Assembly: GCA_036389485.1 (NCBI GenBank)
Contig: DASVPR010000018.1
Location: forward strand, 124,001-188,000
DNA from: CADCVT01 sp036389485
GTDB taxonomy: Bacteria > Actinomycetota > Thermoleophilia > Solirubrobacterales > Solirubrobacteraceae
Reading direction: 5' to 3'
DNA: 64,000 nucleotides
Positions 7,976-16,516 of this stretch are shown piece after piece. How positions within the stretch are numbered: the stretch's first letter is position 1; each line of letters opens with the position of its first letter. The translations under genes and the position numbers were made by a program. The notes under the pieces were generated by a model. The model ran no database searches and was not told the origin of the DNA. It worked only from the letters and a program-made list of their open reading frames with translations.

Positions 7976-7985
7976 CCTCCGCCGC

Positions 7986-9359
7986 ATGGCCCAGCGCACC
8001 GCGCTGATCAGCGTGCTGGCCGCGGCGTTCCTCGTCGCGGTGAAGCTCGTCGCGGGCCTCGCGTCCGGATCCCTCGGCCTCGTCGCGGAGGCCGCCCACT
8101 CCGGCACCGACCTCGTCGCCGCGCTGCTGACGCTCTTCGCGATCCGCGTCGCCACCCGCCCCGCGGACGAGCAGCACCACTACGGCCACGGGAAGGCCGA
8201 GCACCTCGCGGCGCTGGGCGAGTCGAGCTTTCTGATCGTCATCTCGGGCCTGCTCGCGTGGCAGGCGGTCGACCGCCTGACGACCCACACCGCCCCGGAC
8301 GTCGACGCCGCGTGGTGGACGTTCGTCGTCCTCGGCGTCGTCATCGCCGTCGACGCCTCCCGCGCCGCCCTCAGCTTCCGCGCCGCCCGCGAGCACCACT
8401 CCGCCGCGCTGGAGTCCAACGCCCTGCACTTCGCCTCGGACCTGCTCGGCACCGTCGCGGTGAGCGTCGGCCTGATCTTCGTCGCGGCCGGCGAGCCGCG
8501 CGCGGACGCGATCGCCGCCCTCCTCGTCGCCGCGATCGTGCTGCTCATGGCGTCGCGGCTCGTCAAGCGGTCGATCGACGTGCTGATGGACCGCGCGAGC
8601 GAGGACGCCGAGACGGCGGTCAAGCGCGCGCTCGAGGGGATGGGGGTCGAGGTGCGGCGGCTGCGCGTCCGCCACGCGGCCGGCCGCCACTTCGTCGACC
8701 TCGTGGTCGCGCTGAGCGCCGACAGCGGCCTCGCCCAGGCGCACACGACGGCGGACGCGATCGAGGACGCGATCCGAACGGAACTTCCGGGCGCGGACGT
8801 CCTCGTCCACGTCGAGCCGCGCGCCGTCGAGGGCGACCTGCGCGAGCGGGCGACGGTCGCGGCGCTCTCGGTGCCGGACGTCCGCGAGATCCACAACGTC
8901 CGCGTCATGCAGGTCGCCGGCGGCTACGAGCTGTCGCTGCACGTCAAGCTCCCGCGCGGGCTGTCGCTCGCCGACGCGCACGAGACCGTCGAGCAGCTGG
9001 AGGCCGCGGTGCGGGGCGCGGTCCCGGAGCTGCGGATGGTCCACACGCACATCGAGCCGCTGTCGCGGACCGACTGGGCGAGCAAGCCGTCGCGCGACGA
9101 GGTCGCTGAGGAGCGCGACGCGATCGAGGACGTCGTGCGGCGCTACACGGGCGTCGCCGCCGCGGCGGTCCGCTTCCGGGACGCCGAGCGCGGGCGCGTC
9201 GCCCTCATCACCGTGCTCCTCCCGCCCGACCAGCCGCTGCCGAGCGCCCACCGCCGCGCGGGCGAGATCGAGCGTGCGGTCCGCGACCGGTGCCCGAGCC
9301 TGGCCGACGTGATCGTGCACACCGAGCCCGCCGAGGCGGGCTCGCCTACTTCAGGTTGA
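7986..9359 (+). CDS. cation diffusion facilitator with three C-terminal repeat domains
   Basis: Metal/proton antiporter of the CDF family, 457 residues, longer than the usual 300. The N-terminal 200 residues hold about six transmembrane helices with the family metal sites AAHSGTD (helix 2) and LHFASDLLGT (helix 5), and the loop HHYGHGKAEHLAAL. The cytoplasmic part has three successive copies of the ferredoxin-like dimerisation domain, each ending in an [LV]VH(T/V)..EP-like strand (about 290, 355 and 450). The extra copies may bind more metal or change regulation. The substrate (Zn, Fe, Mn or Co) cannot be assigned. ATG at 7986; the TAGCCT 7 bases upstream could be a -10, but it overlaps the rdgB stop. 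Confidence 0.9.
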   Translation: MAQRTALISVLAAAFLVAVKLVAGLASGSLGLVAEAAHSGTDLVAALLTLFAIRVATRPADEQHHYGHGKAEHLAALGESSFLIVISGLLAWQAVDRLTTHTAPDVDAAWWTFVVLGVVIAVDASRAALSFRAAREHHSAALESNALHFASDLLGTVAVSVGLIFVAAGEPRADAIAALLVAAIVLLMASRLVKRSIDVLMDRASEDAETAVKRALEGMGVEVRRLRVRHAAGRHFVDLVVALSADSGLAQAHTTADAIEDAIRTELPGADVLVHVEPRAVEGDLRERATVAALSVPDVREIHNVRVMQVAGGYELSLHVKLPRGLSLADAHETVEQLEAAVRGAVPELRMVHTHIEPLSRTDWASKPSRDEVAEERDAIEDVVRRYTGVAAAAVRFRDAERGRVALITVLLPPDQPLPSAHRRAGEIERAVRDRCPSLADVIVHTEPAEAGSPTSG

Positions 9360-9486
9360 TCGCCGCCGAGAGCCCGACCGCGACCGCGAGCAGCGCGTAG
9401 CCGTTGTAGTCGGAGATCAGCAGCAGCAGCGCGGTGACGAGCGCCGCAGCGACGGTCAGCAGCCAGGCGATCCGGGAGAGGGGCAC
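9346..9486 (-). CDS. small two-helix membrane protein
   Basis: 46 residues from a GTG at 9484-9486 (MPLSRIAWLLTVAAALVTAL...), with two hydrophobic segments around an SDYNGY turn. A longer ATG frame to 9546 exists, but the added N-terminus is read through the GAAGTGTCGCG repeats and looks non-coding. The gene converges on and overlaps the end of the CDF gene by 14 bases. Function unknown; the amphipathic, turn-centred pattern and clean frame make a real small membrane protein plausible. Confidence 0.5.
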   Translation of the reverse strand: MPLSRIAWLLTVAAALVTALLLLISDYNGYALLAVAVGLSAAINLK

Positions 9487-9492
9487 GGCGCT

Positions 9493-9528
9493 GAAGTGTC
9501 GCGGAAGGGGCGCGAAGTGTCGCGAAAG
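9493..9528. promoter_or_regulatory. two 15-base direct repeats upstream of HU
   Basis: GAAGTGTCGCGGAAG (9493-9507) and GAAGTGTCGCGAAAG (9514-9528) differ at one base and start 21 bases apart, two helical turns. They lie in the divergent region between the small membrane gene and HU. A partial inverted match, GAAAGTGGGCC (9524-9534) with GGCCACTTTC (9571-9580), overlaps them. The layout suggests an operator. Confidence 0.45.
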
Positions 9529-9637
9529 TGGGCCAAAAGCGCGCAAACACGGGCCGGAAACGGGCCGTCAGGCCACTTTCCGCCGGTCGCCTCTACTAAG
9601 GTGCGGCGACGTTTCCGCAGATGGGGAGGACATTCTC

Positions 9638-9913
9638 ATGAACAAGAACGAGCTGGCTCAGGCCGTCGCCTCGCGGGGCGGCGTGGACTCGGGGGACGCG
9701 AAGAAGGCCGTCGAGGCCGTCTTCGACGTCATCGCGGGCGAGCTGCAGTCCGGCGGCGAGGTCTCCGTCGCGGGCTTCGGCAAGTTCAGCGTCTCCGACC
9801 GCGCCGCGCGCCAGGGCGTCAACCCGGCGACCGGCGAGAAGATCCAGATCGCCGCCAGCAAGGCCGCGAAGTTCTCGGCCGCATCGGGCCTGAAGCAGAA
9901 GCTCAACGGCTAG
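9638..9913 (+). CDS. hup: HU-family DNA-binding protein
   Basis: Nucleoid protein of 91 residues that binds and bends DNA non-specifically as a dimer. MNKNELAQAVASRGGVDSGD gives the helical N-terminal half; VSVAGFGKFSV, RAARQGVNPATGEKIQI (the DNA-gripping beta arm with its proline) and the C-terminal SKAAKFSAASGLKQKLNG complete the fold. Unlike mycobacterial or streptomycete HupS-type proteins, there is no lysine-rich tail. The ATG at 9638 follows a strong ribosome site GGGGAGGA (9623-9630). The 5' region carries direct repeats and a TACTAA-like -10 near 9594. It abuts pyrF. Confidence 0.95.
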   Translation: MNKNELAQAVASRGGVDSGDAKKAVEAVFDVIAGELQSGGEVSVAGFGKFSVSDRAARQGVNPATGEKIQIAASKAAKFSAASGLKQKLNG

Positions 9914-10933
9914 GTGAGCCTGGCGCCGGCCGAGCGGCCGGCGCCCCTCATCCCCGCGCAAGTGCCCTTCCGAGACCGCCTCGCGGCCGCGGTCGCCGAC
10001 CGCGAGTCGTCGATCGTCCTCGGCCTCGATCCGGACCCCGAAGAGGTGTGGCCCGAGGCGCGGGAGGAGGCGGCCGCGTGGGCGCGTGAGTTCGGCGCGG
10101 CGCAGGCCCGCGAGTTCGGCGGCGAGTTCGCTGGCGGGGAGCCGCGCGAGTCGGGGAGCGACCTCGTCGGCGAGAACGCGTCGGCCCGCGCGCGGCGCGC
10201 TGCCGAGCGCGAGCCGCGGGCCAGCGGCGAGGATCTCGTCGTTGCGCAGTGCATGGCGCTCATCGCGGCGGCGGGGCCTGCGTGCGTGGCGATCAAGCCG
10301 CAGGCCGCCCGCTTCGAGCGGCTCGGCCAGCCGGGATGGCGGGCGCTGTACCGCGTGGCGGAGGCGGGCCGGCGGGCCGGCCTGCTCGTGCTGCTCGACG
10401 CCAAGCGCGGCGACATCGGCGTCTCCGCGGAGGCGTACGCGAAGGGGCTGCTCGGGTTCGGCCCCGGCTTCGACGCCGACGCGCTCACCGTGAACCCGTA
10501 CCTCGGCCAGGACTCGCTCGAGCCCTTCCTCCAGACGGGCAAGGGGATCTTCGTGCTCGTCCGCACGTCGAACCCCGGCGCGAGCGACCTCCAGGACGCG
10601 CGCCTCGACACCGGCGAGCGCCTGTGGGAACGCGTCGCAGGCATGGTCGACCGGCTCGACGCCGAAGCGGTCGTCGGCGCGACGGCGCCCGAGCACCTGC
10701 GCCGCGCGCGCGAGCTGATGCCGCGCGCCACCTTCCTCCTGCCCGGCGTCGGCGCGCAGGGCGGGAAGGTCGACGACCTCGCGCCGGCGTTCGCGCCCGG
10801 GCCTCATGGCGGGCTCGTCACCGCCTCCCGCTCCATCGCCCGCGCGCACGAGCAGCACGGCGGCGAGCCGGCGCAGGCCGCGCGCGCCGAGGCCGAGCGC
10901 CTCCGCGAGGCCGCATGGGCGCTGCGCGCGTAA
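9914..10933 (+). CDS. pyrF: orotidine 5'-phosphate decarboxylase, with internal insert
   Basis: Makes UMP from OMP, the last step of pyrimidine synthesis. It is the type-2 OMPDC seen in actinobacteria, marked by SSIVLGLDPDP (33-42), CVAIKPQAARFERLG, the catalytic LDAKRGDIG (Asp/Lys charge network), NPYLGQDSL and FVLVRTSNPG. About 50 residues (58-107) between the first and second strands are a low-complexity stretch with repeated AREFG and SGxDLV words not expected in this family. The GTG start directly abuts the HU stop; an alternative GTG at 9963 (VPFRDRLAAAV) would fit the family equally well. 339 residues, long because of the insert. Confidence 0.88.
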   Translation: MSLAPAERPAPLIPAQVPFRDRLAAAVADRESSIVLGLDPDPEEVWPEAREEAAAWAREFGAAQAREFGGEFAGGEPRESGSDLVGENASARARRAAEREPRASGEDLVVAQCMALIAAAGPACVAIKPQAARFERLGQPGWRALYRVAEAGRRAGLLVLLDAKRGDIGVSAEAYAKGLLGFGPGFDADALTVNPYLGQDSLEPFLQTGKGIFVLVRTSNPGASDLQDARLDTGERLWERVAGMVDRLDAEAVVGATAPEHLRRARELMPRATFLLPGVGAQGGKVDDLAPAFAPGPHGGLVTASRSIARAHEQHGGEPAQAARAEAERLREAAWALRA

Positions 10934-10942
10934 GCACCGCCA

Positions 10943-10948
10943 TAGACT
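10943..10948 (+). promoter_or_regulatory. -10 element before LysM gene
   Basis: TAGACT ends 9 bases before the ATG at 10958, giving a leaderless or nearly leaderless transcript for the LysM, carboxypeptidase and kinase operon. Confidence 0.42.
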
Positions 10949-10957
10949 CCGCCCGCG

Positions 10958-11317
10958 ATGCGCCCGAACCGCCCGTCGCGCTTCCTCGCGCCGCTCGCCC
11001 TGCTGGCGGCGGTGGCGGCCGTCCTCATCGTGGTCAACGGCACGACGAGCGACAACGAGAGCGACAGCGACGACAGCCCGACGACCGAGGAGCGCCGGGA
11101 GGCGCGCGGCGCCCGGACGGACCGCGACGGCGAGCGTACGAGCACGACGCGCACCTCGACCACGCCGAGGCGCAAGACCTACACCGTCCGGCCCGGCGAC
11201 ACGCTCGCGCTGATCAGCGAGCGGACGGGCGTCAGCGTCGACGAGCTCGAGCGGCTGAACCCCGGCATCGATCCGAACAGCCTCACGGTCGGGGACAAGA
11301 TCCGGCTGACGGAGTGA
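10958..11317 (+). CDS. LysM-domain cell-wall-binding protein
   Basis: 119 residues. A transmembrane or signal-anchor helix (about 9-28) is followed by an acidic and then Thr/Arg-rich linker and one C-terminal LysM domain (about 73-117: YTVRPGDTLALISERTGV...LNPGID..SLTVGDKIRL), which binds GlcNAc-containing glycans such as peptidoglycan. Its TGA overlaps the start of the D,D-carboxypeptidase gene by 4 bases (GTGA), which supports a shared role at the cell wall: the LysM protein may be an anchor or adaptor. It has no catalytic domain of its own. Confidence 0.85.
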   Translation: MRPNRPSRFLAPLALLAAVAAVLIVVNGTTSDNESDSDDSPTTEERREARGARTDRDGERTSTTRTSTTPRRKTYTVRPGDTLALISERTGVSVDELERLNPGIDPNSLTVGDKIRLTE

Positions 11318-12525
11318 GCGCGGCCAGGCTGCTCATCGCCCTCGTCGTGATCCTCGCGTTCGCGGCGCCCGCCCACGCGCAGAGCGGCCCGCCGGCGATC
11401 CAGGCTCCGAGCGCGATCCTCGTCGAGGCGACCACCGGCGACGTCGTCTACTCGCGCGACGCGAGCGAGCGGCGCGCGATCGCCTCCACCACGAAGCTCA
11501 TGACGGCGCTGCTCGCGCTCGAGGGGATCGCGCTCGACGACGTCCTCACGTCGCCCGGCTACCAGGGCGGCCCGATCGAGTCCGTGATCGGCCTGCAGGA
11601 CGGCGAGCGGATGAAGGTCCGCGACCTGCTGCGCGCGCTCCTGCTCGCGAGCGCCAACGACGCCGCGGTCACCCTCGCCGTCGGCCTCTCCGGCTCCACC
11701 GACGCGTTCGTCGACGAGATGAACCGCCGCGCGCGCGAGCTCGGCCTGAAGGACACCCACTACGCGAACCCGATCGGCCTCGACGACCCCGACAACCGGT
11801 CGTCGGCGCGCGACCTCGTCAAGCTCGCCCAGATCCTGCGGCGCAAGCCGTTCTTCCGCGAGACCGTGGACCTCCCGCGCGCGGTCCTGCGCACCGGCTC
11901 CCGGCGGCGCACGATCCAGAACCGCAACACGCTCGTCAGGAACGTCCCGTTCGTCGACGGCGTGAAGACCGGCCGCACCAACCAGGCCGGCTACGTCCTC
12001 GTCGGCTCGGGGACACGCGACGGCGTGACGGTCATGAGCGCCGTCCTCGGCGAGCCCACCGAGGCCGCCCGCAACGCCGACACGCTCGCGCTGCTGCGGT
12101 ACGGGCTGTCGCGCTACCAGCGCCGGACGGTGCTGAAGGAGGGGCGCGTCCTGGCCAGCGCCGACCTCGAGTACCGCGACGACGACGTCGAGCTGGTCGC
12201 GGGGAAGACCGTGGAACGCGTCCTCCCGCGCGGCGCGAACGCGAGCAGCCGCGTCGTCAGCGCGCCGGAAGAGCTCGACGGACCGCTGCCCGCCGGGGCG
12301 GAGGTGGGCACGATCGAGGTGCGCGTCGGCCGCAGGGTCGTCGAGCGCGTCCCGCTCGTCACCGCCACGGCGGTCGAGGAGGCCTCGCTCGGCGACCGCG
12401 TCGCGTCGGTGCTGTCGAAGCCGACGTCCATCCTGCTCGTCGTCCTGCTCGTCGGCTGTACTGTGCTGCTCGCGCTCCTGCGCCGGCGGGTCGTCCGGAG
12501 GGCGGGGGTGGCAAGCCGTCGATGA
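11314..12525 (+). CDS. D-alanyl-D-alanine carboxypeptidase (peptidase S11, PBP5/DacB-like)
   Basis: Penicillin-binding protein trimming the terminal D-Ala of peptidoglycan stem peptides. 403 residues from the GTG at 11314. It has a signal peptide (about 1-23, ending APAHA), the SxxK motif STTK (S58-K61), the SxN motif in LLASANDAA, the KTG motif in FVDGVKTGRTNQAGY, a C-terminal beta domain, and a final transmembrane anchor (about 368-390) followed by a basic tail. The long frame to the left is pyrF and LysM sequence in another frame. It overlaps LysM upstream and the PfkB kinase downstream by 4 bases each. Outer face of the membrane. Confidence 0.93.
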   Translation: MSAARLLIALVVILAFAAPAHAQSGPPAIQAPSAILVEATTGDVVYSRDASERRAIASTTKLMTALLALEGIALDDVLTSPGYQGGPIESVIGLQDGERMKVRDLLRALLLASANDAAVTLAVGLSGSTDAFVDEMNRRARELGLKDTHYANPIGLDDPDNRSSARDLVKLAQILRRKPFFRETVDLPRAVLRTGSRRRTIQNRNTLVRNVPFVDGVKTGRTNQAGYVLVGSGTRDGVTVMSAVLGEPTEAARNADTLALLRYGLSRYQRRTVLKEGRVLASADLEYRDDDVELVAGKTVERVLPRGANASSRVVSAPEELDGPLPAGAEVGTIEVRVGRRVVERVPLVTATAVEEASLGDRVASVLSKPTSILLVVLLVGCTVLLALLRRRVVRRAGVASRR

Positions 12526-13478
12526 TCATCACCGTCACCCTCAACGCGGCGATCGACAAGACGCTCTCGGTGCCGAACTTCCGCCCGGGGCGCCGTCACC
12601 GGAGCGTGGAGCAGACCACGATGGCGGGCGGCAAGGGCGTGAACGTCGCGCGCGCGCTGAAGACGCTCGGCCAGCCGGTGATCGCCACGGGGCTGCAGGG
12701 CGGGCCCACCGGGACGCGCATCGTCGAGCAGCTGACCCAGGAGTCGATCCTCAACGACTTCGTCCGCATCCAGGAGGAGTCGCGCACGAACACCGCGGTG
12801 CTCGACCCGACGACCGGCGAGCAGACGGAGGTCAACGAGCGCGGCCCCGCGGTCTCGGACAAGGAGCTCGAGCTGTTCGGCGACAAGCTCGTCTACCTCG
12901 CGCGCGGCGCGGCGATCGTGGTGCTGGCCGGGTCGCTGCCGCGCGGGGTGGACGCCGACGCGTACGCGCAGCTGATCCGCGAGCTGAAGCGGGTCGACGT
13001 CGAGGTCATCGTCGACACCGACGGCGAGCCGCTGCGCCACGCGGTCCGCGCCGAGCCGACGGTGATCTCGCCGAACCTGATCGAGGCCGAGGAGCTGGTC
13101 GGCCACGAATTCAACGACGAGCAGGACATGGTCGCGGCGGTCAGCGAGATGGGCACCCTGGGGACCAAGCAGGCGCTGATGACGACGCCCGACGGCTGCT
13201 TCGCCTGCCTTCCCACCGAGCACGGCCCGACGCTGCTGCGCGCGCGGATCGAGCCGCGCGAGCCGGTCGCCACGATCGGCTCGGGCGACGCCTTCCTGGC
13301 GGGCTTCGTGGCGGCCCGGTACACGGGGCGCGCGCCGGAGGAGTGCCTGCGGTTCGGCGTCGCCTGCGGGGCGGAGTCGACGCAGCGCCTGGGCGCGGGG
13401 CTCATCGACCCCCGCGAGGTGGAGCGGCTGGTGCCGGAGGTCGAGGTCCAGGCCGTCGAGGCGCCGGCGGGGGTCTAG
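12522..13478 (+). CDS. PfkB-family sugar kinase (1-phosphofructokinase type)
   Basis: 318 residues, resembling FruK, LacC and PfkB of the ribokinase family. N-terminal TVTLNAAIDKTLSVPNFRPG, the substrate loop MAGGKGVNVARAL, GSLPRGV, and the ATP/anion-hole motif TIGSGDAFLAGF with the catalytic Asp are all visible. The closest functional type is 1-phosphofructokinase or tagatose-6-phosphate kinase, but no fructose PTS or aldolase lies nearby, so the substrate is open. The ATG overlaps the D,D-carboxypeptidase stop (ATGA). It may be the last gene of the LysM operon; guaB3 follows after 76 bases with its own promoter-like site. Confidence 0.87.
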   Translation: MIITVTLNAAIDKTLSVPNFRPGRRHRSVEQTTMAGGKGVNVARALKTLGQPVIATGLQGGPTGTRIVEQLTQESILNDFVRIQEESRTNTAVLDPTTGEQTEVNERGPAVSDKELELFGDKLVYLARGAAIVVLAGSLPRGVDADAYAQLIRELKRVDVEVIVDTDGEPLRHAVRAEPTVISPNLIEAEELVGHEFNDEQDMVAAVSEMGTLGTKQALMTTPDGCFACLPTEHGPTLLRARIEPREPVATIGSGDAFLAGFVAARYTGRAPEECLRFGVACGAESTQRLGAGLIDPREVERLVPEVEVQAVEAPAGV

Positions 13479-13542
13479 GAGGAAAACCCCCAAATTCGCC
13501 GTTGCTACGCTCGATCCTGCCTCGTCCGTCCGCCTCGAGACC

Positions 13543-13548
13543 TAGGAT
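13543..13548 (+). promoter_or_regulatory. -10 element before guaB3
   Basis: TAGGAT ends 6 bases before the ATG at 13555, consistent with a leaderless guaB3 transcript. Confidence 0.42.
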
Positions 13549-13554
13549 CGCGCA

Positions 13555-14841
13555 ATGGAAGTAGAGATCGGCCGCGGGAAGAAGGCCCGCCGCGCTTACG
13601 GGTTCGATGACATCGCGATCGTGCCCTCGCGGCGCACGCGCGATCCCGACGACGTGGACATCTCCTGGAAGCTCGGCGACTACCGCTTCGAGCTGCCGCT
13701 CATGGCGAGCGCGATGGACGGCGTCGTGTCCCCGCAGACCGCGGGCATCGTCGGCAAGCTCGGCGGCCTCGCCGTCCTGAACCTCGAGGGGATCTGGACG
13801 CGGTACGAGGACGCGGACGATCAGCTGCGGCGCATCGCGCAGCTCCCGCGCGAGCAGGCGACGCGCGAGATGCAGGACATCTACCGCGAGCCGATCAAGC
13901 CCGAGCTGATCGAGCGCCGCATCCGCGAGATCAAGGAGCAGGGCGTCGTCGTCTCGGCGTCGCTGACCCCGCAGCGGGTGCGCCAGTACTACGAGCTCGC
14001 GCTTGAGGCCGGCCTCGACGTCCTGGTGATCCAGGGCACGGTGGTCTCGGCCGAGCACGTCTCGACCGTCTCCGAGCCGCTCAACCTCAAGGAGTTCATC
14101 CGCGAGGTCGAGGTGCCGGTGGTCGTCGGCGGCTGCGCCTCGTACCACACGGGCCTGCACCTCATGCGCACCGGCGCGGCGGCCGTGCTGGTCGGCGTCG
14201 GCCCGGGCGCGGCGTGCACGACGCGCGGGGTGCTGGGCATCGGGGTCCCGCAGGCGACGGCGATCGCCGACGTCGCGGCGGCCCGCTCGCAGCACATGCT
14301 CGAGACCGGCGAGTACGTCCACGTGGTCGCCGACGGCGGCATGCGCAACGGGGGCGACGTCGCGAAGGCGATCGCCTGCGGCGCTGACGCGGTGATGATC
14401 GGCTCGCCGCTGGCGCGCGCGTACGAGGCGCCCGGCCACGGCTTCCACTGGGGCATGGCGACCTTCCACCCGACGCTGCCCCGCGGCGCCCGGGTGGCGA
14501 CGGTCCAGAACGGCACGCTCGAGGAGATCCTCGTCGGCCCCGCGCGCGAGAACGACGGCACGTTCAACCTGTTCGGCGGCCTGCGGACGTCGATGGCGAC
14601 CTGCGGCTACCAGGACCTCGCGGAGTTCAACCGCGCGGAGCTGATGGTCGCGCCCGCCCTGCAGACGGAGGGCAAGCACCTCCAGTCGGCGCAGGGGATC
14701 GGGATGGGAAGCCGCGGCGCCGCGGCGCCCGCGCCGCGCGAGGAGGAGCGCCCGGCACCGCCGCCCGCCGCGAACGGCGCCGCGGAGGGGCCCGCGCCGG
14801 TCCTCTCCGGCACGCCCGCGATGGTGAGCGGCCCCAACTAG
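13555..14841 (+). CDS. guaB3: GuaB3-type IMP dehydrogenase family protein
   Basis: Member of the IMPDH/GMP reductase barrel family without CBS domains, the GuaB3 branch of actinobacteria and cyanobacteria. 428 residues. ARRAYGFDDIAIVPSRRTRD opens the barrel, followed by MASAMDGVVSP, VVVGGCASYHTGLHLM, the catalytic loop GPGAACTTRGVLGIGVPQ with the thiol nucleophile, DGGMRNGGDVAKAIACGAD and the flap RGARVATVQNGTLEEILVGP. The last 50 residues are Ala/Pro-rich and probably disordered. Whether it oxidises IMP or reduces GMP cannot be told here; position just before guaA favours guanine nucleotide supply. Canonical guaB is not in the window. Confidence 0.9.
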   Translation: MEVEIGRGKKARRAYGFDDIAIVPSRRTRDPDDVDISWKLGDYRFELPLMASAMDGVVSPQTAGIVGKLGGLAVLNLEGIWTRYEDADDQLRRIAQLPREQATREMQDIYREPIKPELIERRIREIKEQGVVVSASLTPQRVRQYYELALEAGLDVLVIQGTVVSAEHVSTVSEPLNLKEFIREVEVPVVVGGCASYHTGLHLMRTGAAAVLVGVGPGAACTTRGVLGIGVPQATAIADVAAARSQHMLETGEYVHVVADGGMRNGGDVAKAIACGADAVMIGSPLARAYEAPGHGFHWGMATFHPTLPRGARVATVQNGTLEEILVGPARENDGTFNLFGGLRTSMATCGYQDLAEFNRAELMVAPALQTEGKHLQSAQGIGMGSRGAAAPAPREEERPAPPPAANGAAEGPAPVLSGTPAMVSGPN

Positions 14842-14853
14842 CCGCGCGCGTCC

Positions 14854-16485
14854 GTGGAGTCCATCGTCACCGCCTCGAACGCCGCCCCCGAGGTCGTCGA
14901 GGAGCACGCGACCGACGTCGAGGCGCCGCGGGCGGTCGACGAGGTCGTCGTCCTCGACTACGGGGGGCAGTACTCGCAGCTGATCGCGCGCCGCGTGCGC
15001 GAGTGCGGCGTGTTCAGCGAGCTGCTGCCGCACCACGTCGGGGCGGACGAGGTCCGGCGGCGCAACCCGAAGGGGCTGATCCTGTCCGGCGGGCCGGCGT
15101 CGGTGTACGCGGACGGCGCGCCGCGCCTCGATCCGGAGCTGCTCGAGCTCGGCATCCCGGTGCTGGGCATCTGCTACGGCATGCAGCTGGTGACGCTCGC
15201 CCTCGGCGGGCGGGTCGAGGGGGCGGAGATCGGCGAGTTCGGCCGGTCGGAGCTGACGGTCCGCGAGGCCGGGCGGCTCCTGCGGGGGCTGCCGAACGAG
15301 CAGACCTGCTGGATGTCGCACCGCGACACCGTGTACGCGCCGCCGCCGGGGTTCACCGCCCTGGCGTCGTCGCGCGAGTCGCCCGTCGCCGCGCTCGAGA
15401 ACGTCGACCGCGGGATCTACGGGATCCAGTTCCACCCCGAGGTCGTCCACACGCCGTACGGGCAGGACATCCTCGAGCGCTTCCTCGGCGACATCTGCGA
15501 CGCCGACCTGACGTGGAGCGCGGCGAGCATCATCGACGAGCAGATCGAGCGAATCCGGGCGCAGGTCGGCGACGGCCGCGTGATCTGCGGGCTGTCCGGG
15601 GGCGTGGACTCGAGCGTCGCGGCGCTGCTCGTCCACCGCGCGATCGGCGACCAGCTGACGTGCGTGTTCGTCGATCACGGCCTGATGCGCAAGAACGAGG
15701 GCGAGCAGGTCGTCGCCACGTTCCGCGACCACTTCCACGTCCCGCTCGTCGCGGTCGACGCCGAGGAGCGCTTCCTGGCGAAGCTCGCCGGCGTCACGGA
15801 CCCGGAGACGAAGCGCAAGGCGATCGGCGCCGAGTTCATCCGGGTCTTCGAGGAGGAGGCCGCGCGCCTGGCAAGTCTGCGGGGCGGCGAGGGCGCGAAG
15901 TACCTCGTGCAGGGCACGCTGTACTCGGACGTGATCGAGTCCGGCGGCGGCACCGGCGCCGCGACGATCAAGTCCCACCACAACGTCGGCGGCCTGCCCG
16001 AGGACCTCCAGTTCGAGCTCGTCGAGCCGCTGCGCACGCTGTTCAAGGACGAGGTCCGCGCCGTCGGCGCCGAGCTCGGGCTGCCCGAGCGCCTCGTCTG
16101 GCGCCAGCCGTTCCCCGGGCCGGGGCTCGCGATCCGCATCGTCGGCGGCGAGGCGACGAAGGAGCGCCTCGACCTCCTGCGCGACGCCGACTACGTCCTC
16201 CAGGACGAGATCCGCAAGGCAGGCCTGTACCGCGACCTGTGGCAGTCGTTCTGCGTGCTGCCCGACATCCGGACCGTCGGCGTGCAGGGCGACGAGCGGA
16301 CCTACGGCTCGGTCGTCGTCATCCGCGCCGTCACGTCCGACGACGCGATGACCGCGGATTGGGCGCGCCTGCCGTACGACCTGCTCGAGCAGATCGCCTC
16401 ACGGATGATCAACGAGCTGCGCGAGGTGAACCGCGTGGTCCTGGACATCACGTCCAAGCCGCCGGGCACGATCGAGTGGGAATGA
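14854..16485 (+). CDS. guaA: GMP synthase, glutamine-hydrolysing
   Basis: Converts XMP to GMP with glutamine and ATP. 543 residues. After a 29-residue non-conserved N-terminus, the glutamine amidotransferase (about 30-225) shows VLDYGGQYSQLIARRVRE, the nucleophile Cys in LGICYGMQL, and FHPEV; the ATP pyrophosphatase (about 235-415) shows the P-loop SGGVDSSVAALL; and the dimerisation domain ends in LDITSKPPGTIEWE, the standard C-terminus. The GTG start at 14854 is 12 bases after guaB3. A later in-frame start would remove the extension, so the true N-terminus is uncertain. It forms an operon with guaB3. Confidence 0.95.
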   Translation: MESIVTASNAAPEVVEEHATDVEAPRAVDEVVVLDYGGQYSQLIARRVRECGVFSELLPHHVGADEVRRRNPKGLILSGGPASVYADGAPRLDPELLELGIPVLGICYGMQLVTLALGGRVEGAEIGEFGRSELTVREAGRLLRGLPNEQTCWMSHRDTVYAPPPGFTALASSRESPVAALENVDRGIYGIQFHPEVVHTPYGQDILERFLGDICDADLTWSAASIIDEQIERIRAQVGDGRVICGLSGGVDSSVAALLVHRAIGDQLTCVFVDHGLMRKNEGEQVVATFRDHFHVPLVAVDAEERFLAKLAGVTDPETKRKAIGAEFIRVFEEEAARLASLRGGEGAKYLVQGTLYSDVIESGGGTGAATIKSHHNVGGLPEDLQFELVEPLRTLFKDEVRAVGAELGLPERLVWRQPFPGPGLAIRIVGGEATKERLDLLRDADYVLQDEIRKAGLYRDLWQSFCVLPDIRTVGVQGDERTYGSVVVIRAVTSDDAMTADWARLPYDLLEQIASRMINELREVNRVVLDITSKPPGTIEWE

Positions 16486-16516
16486 TTCCGGCGGCGCCGG
16501 CGATCCTTCCCACGAC

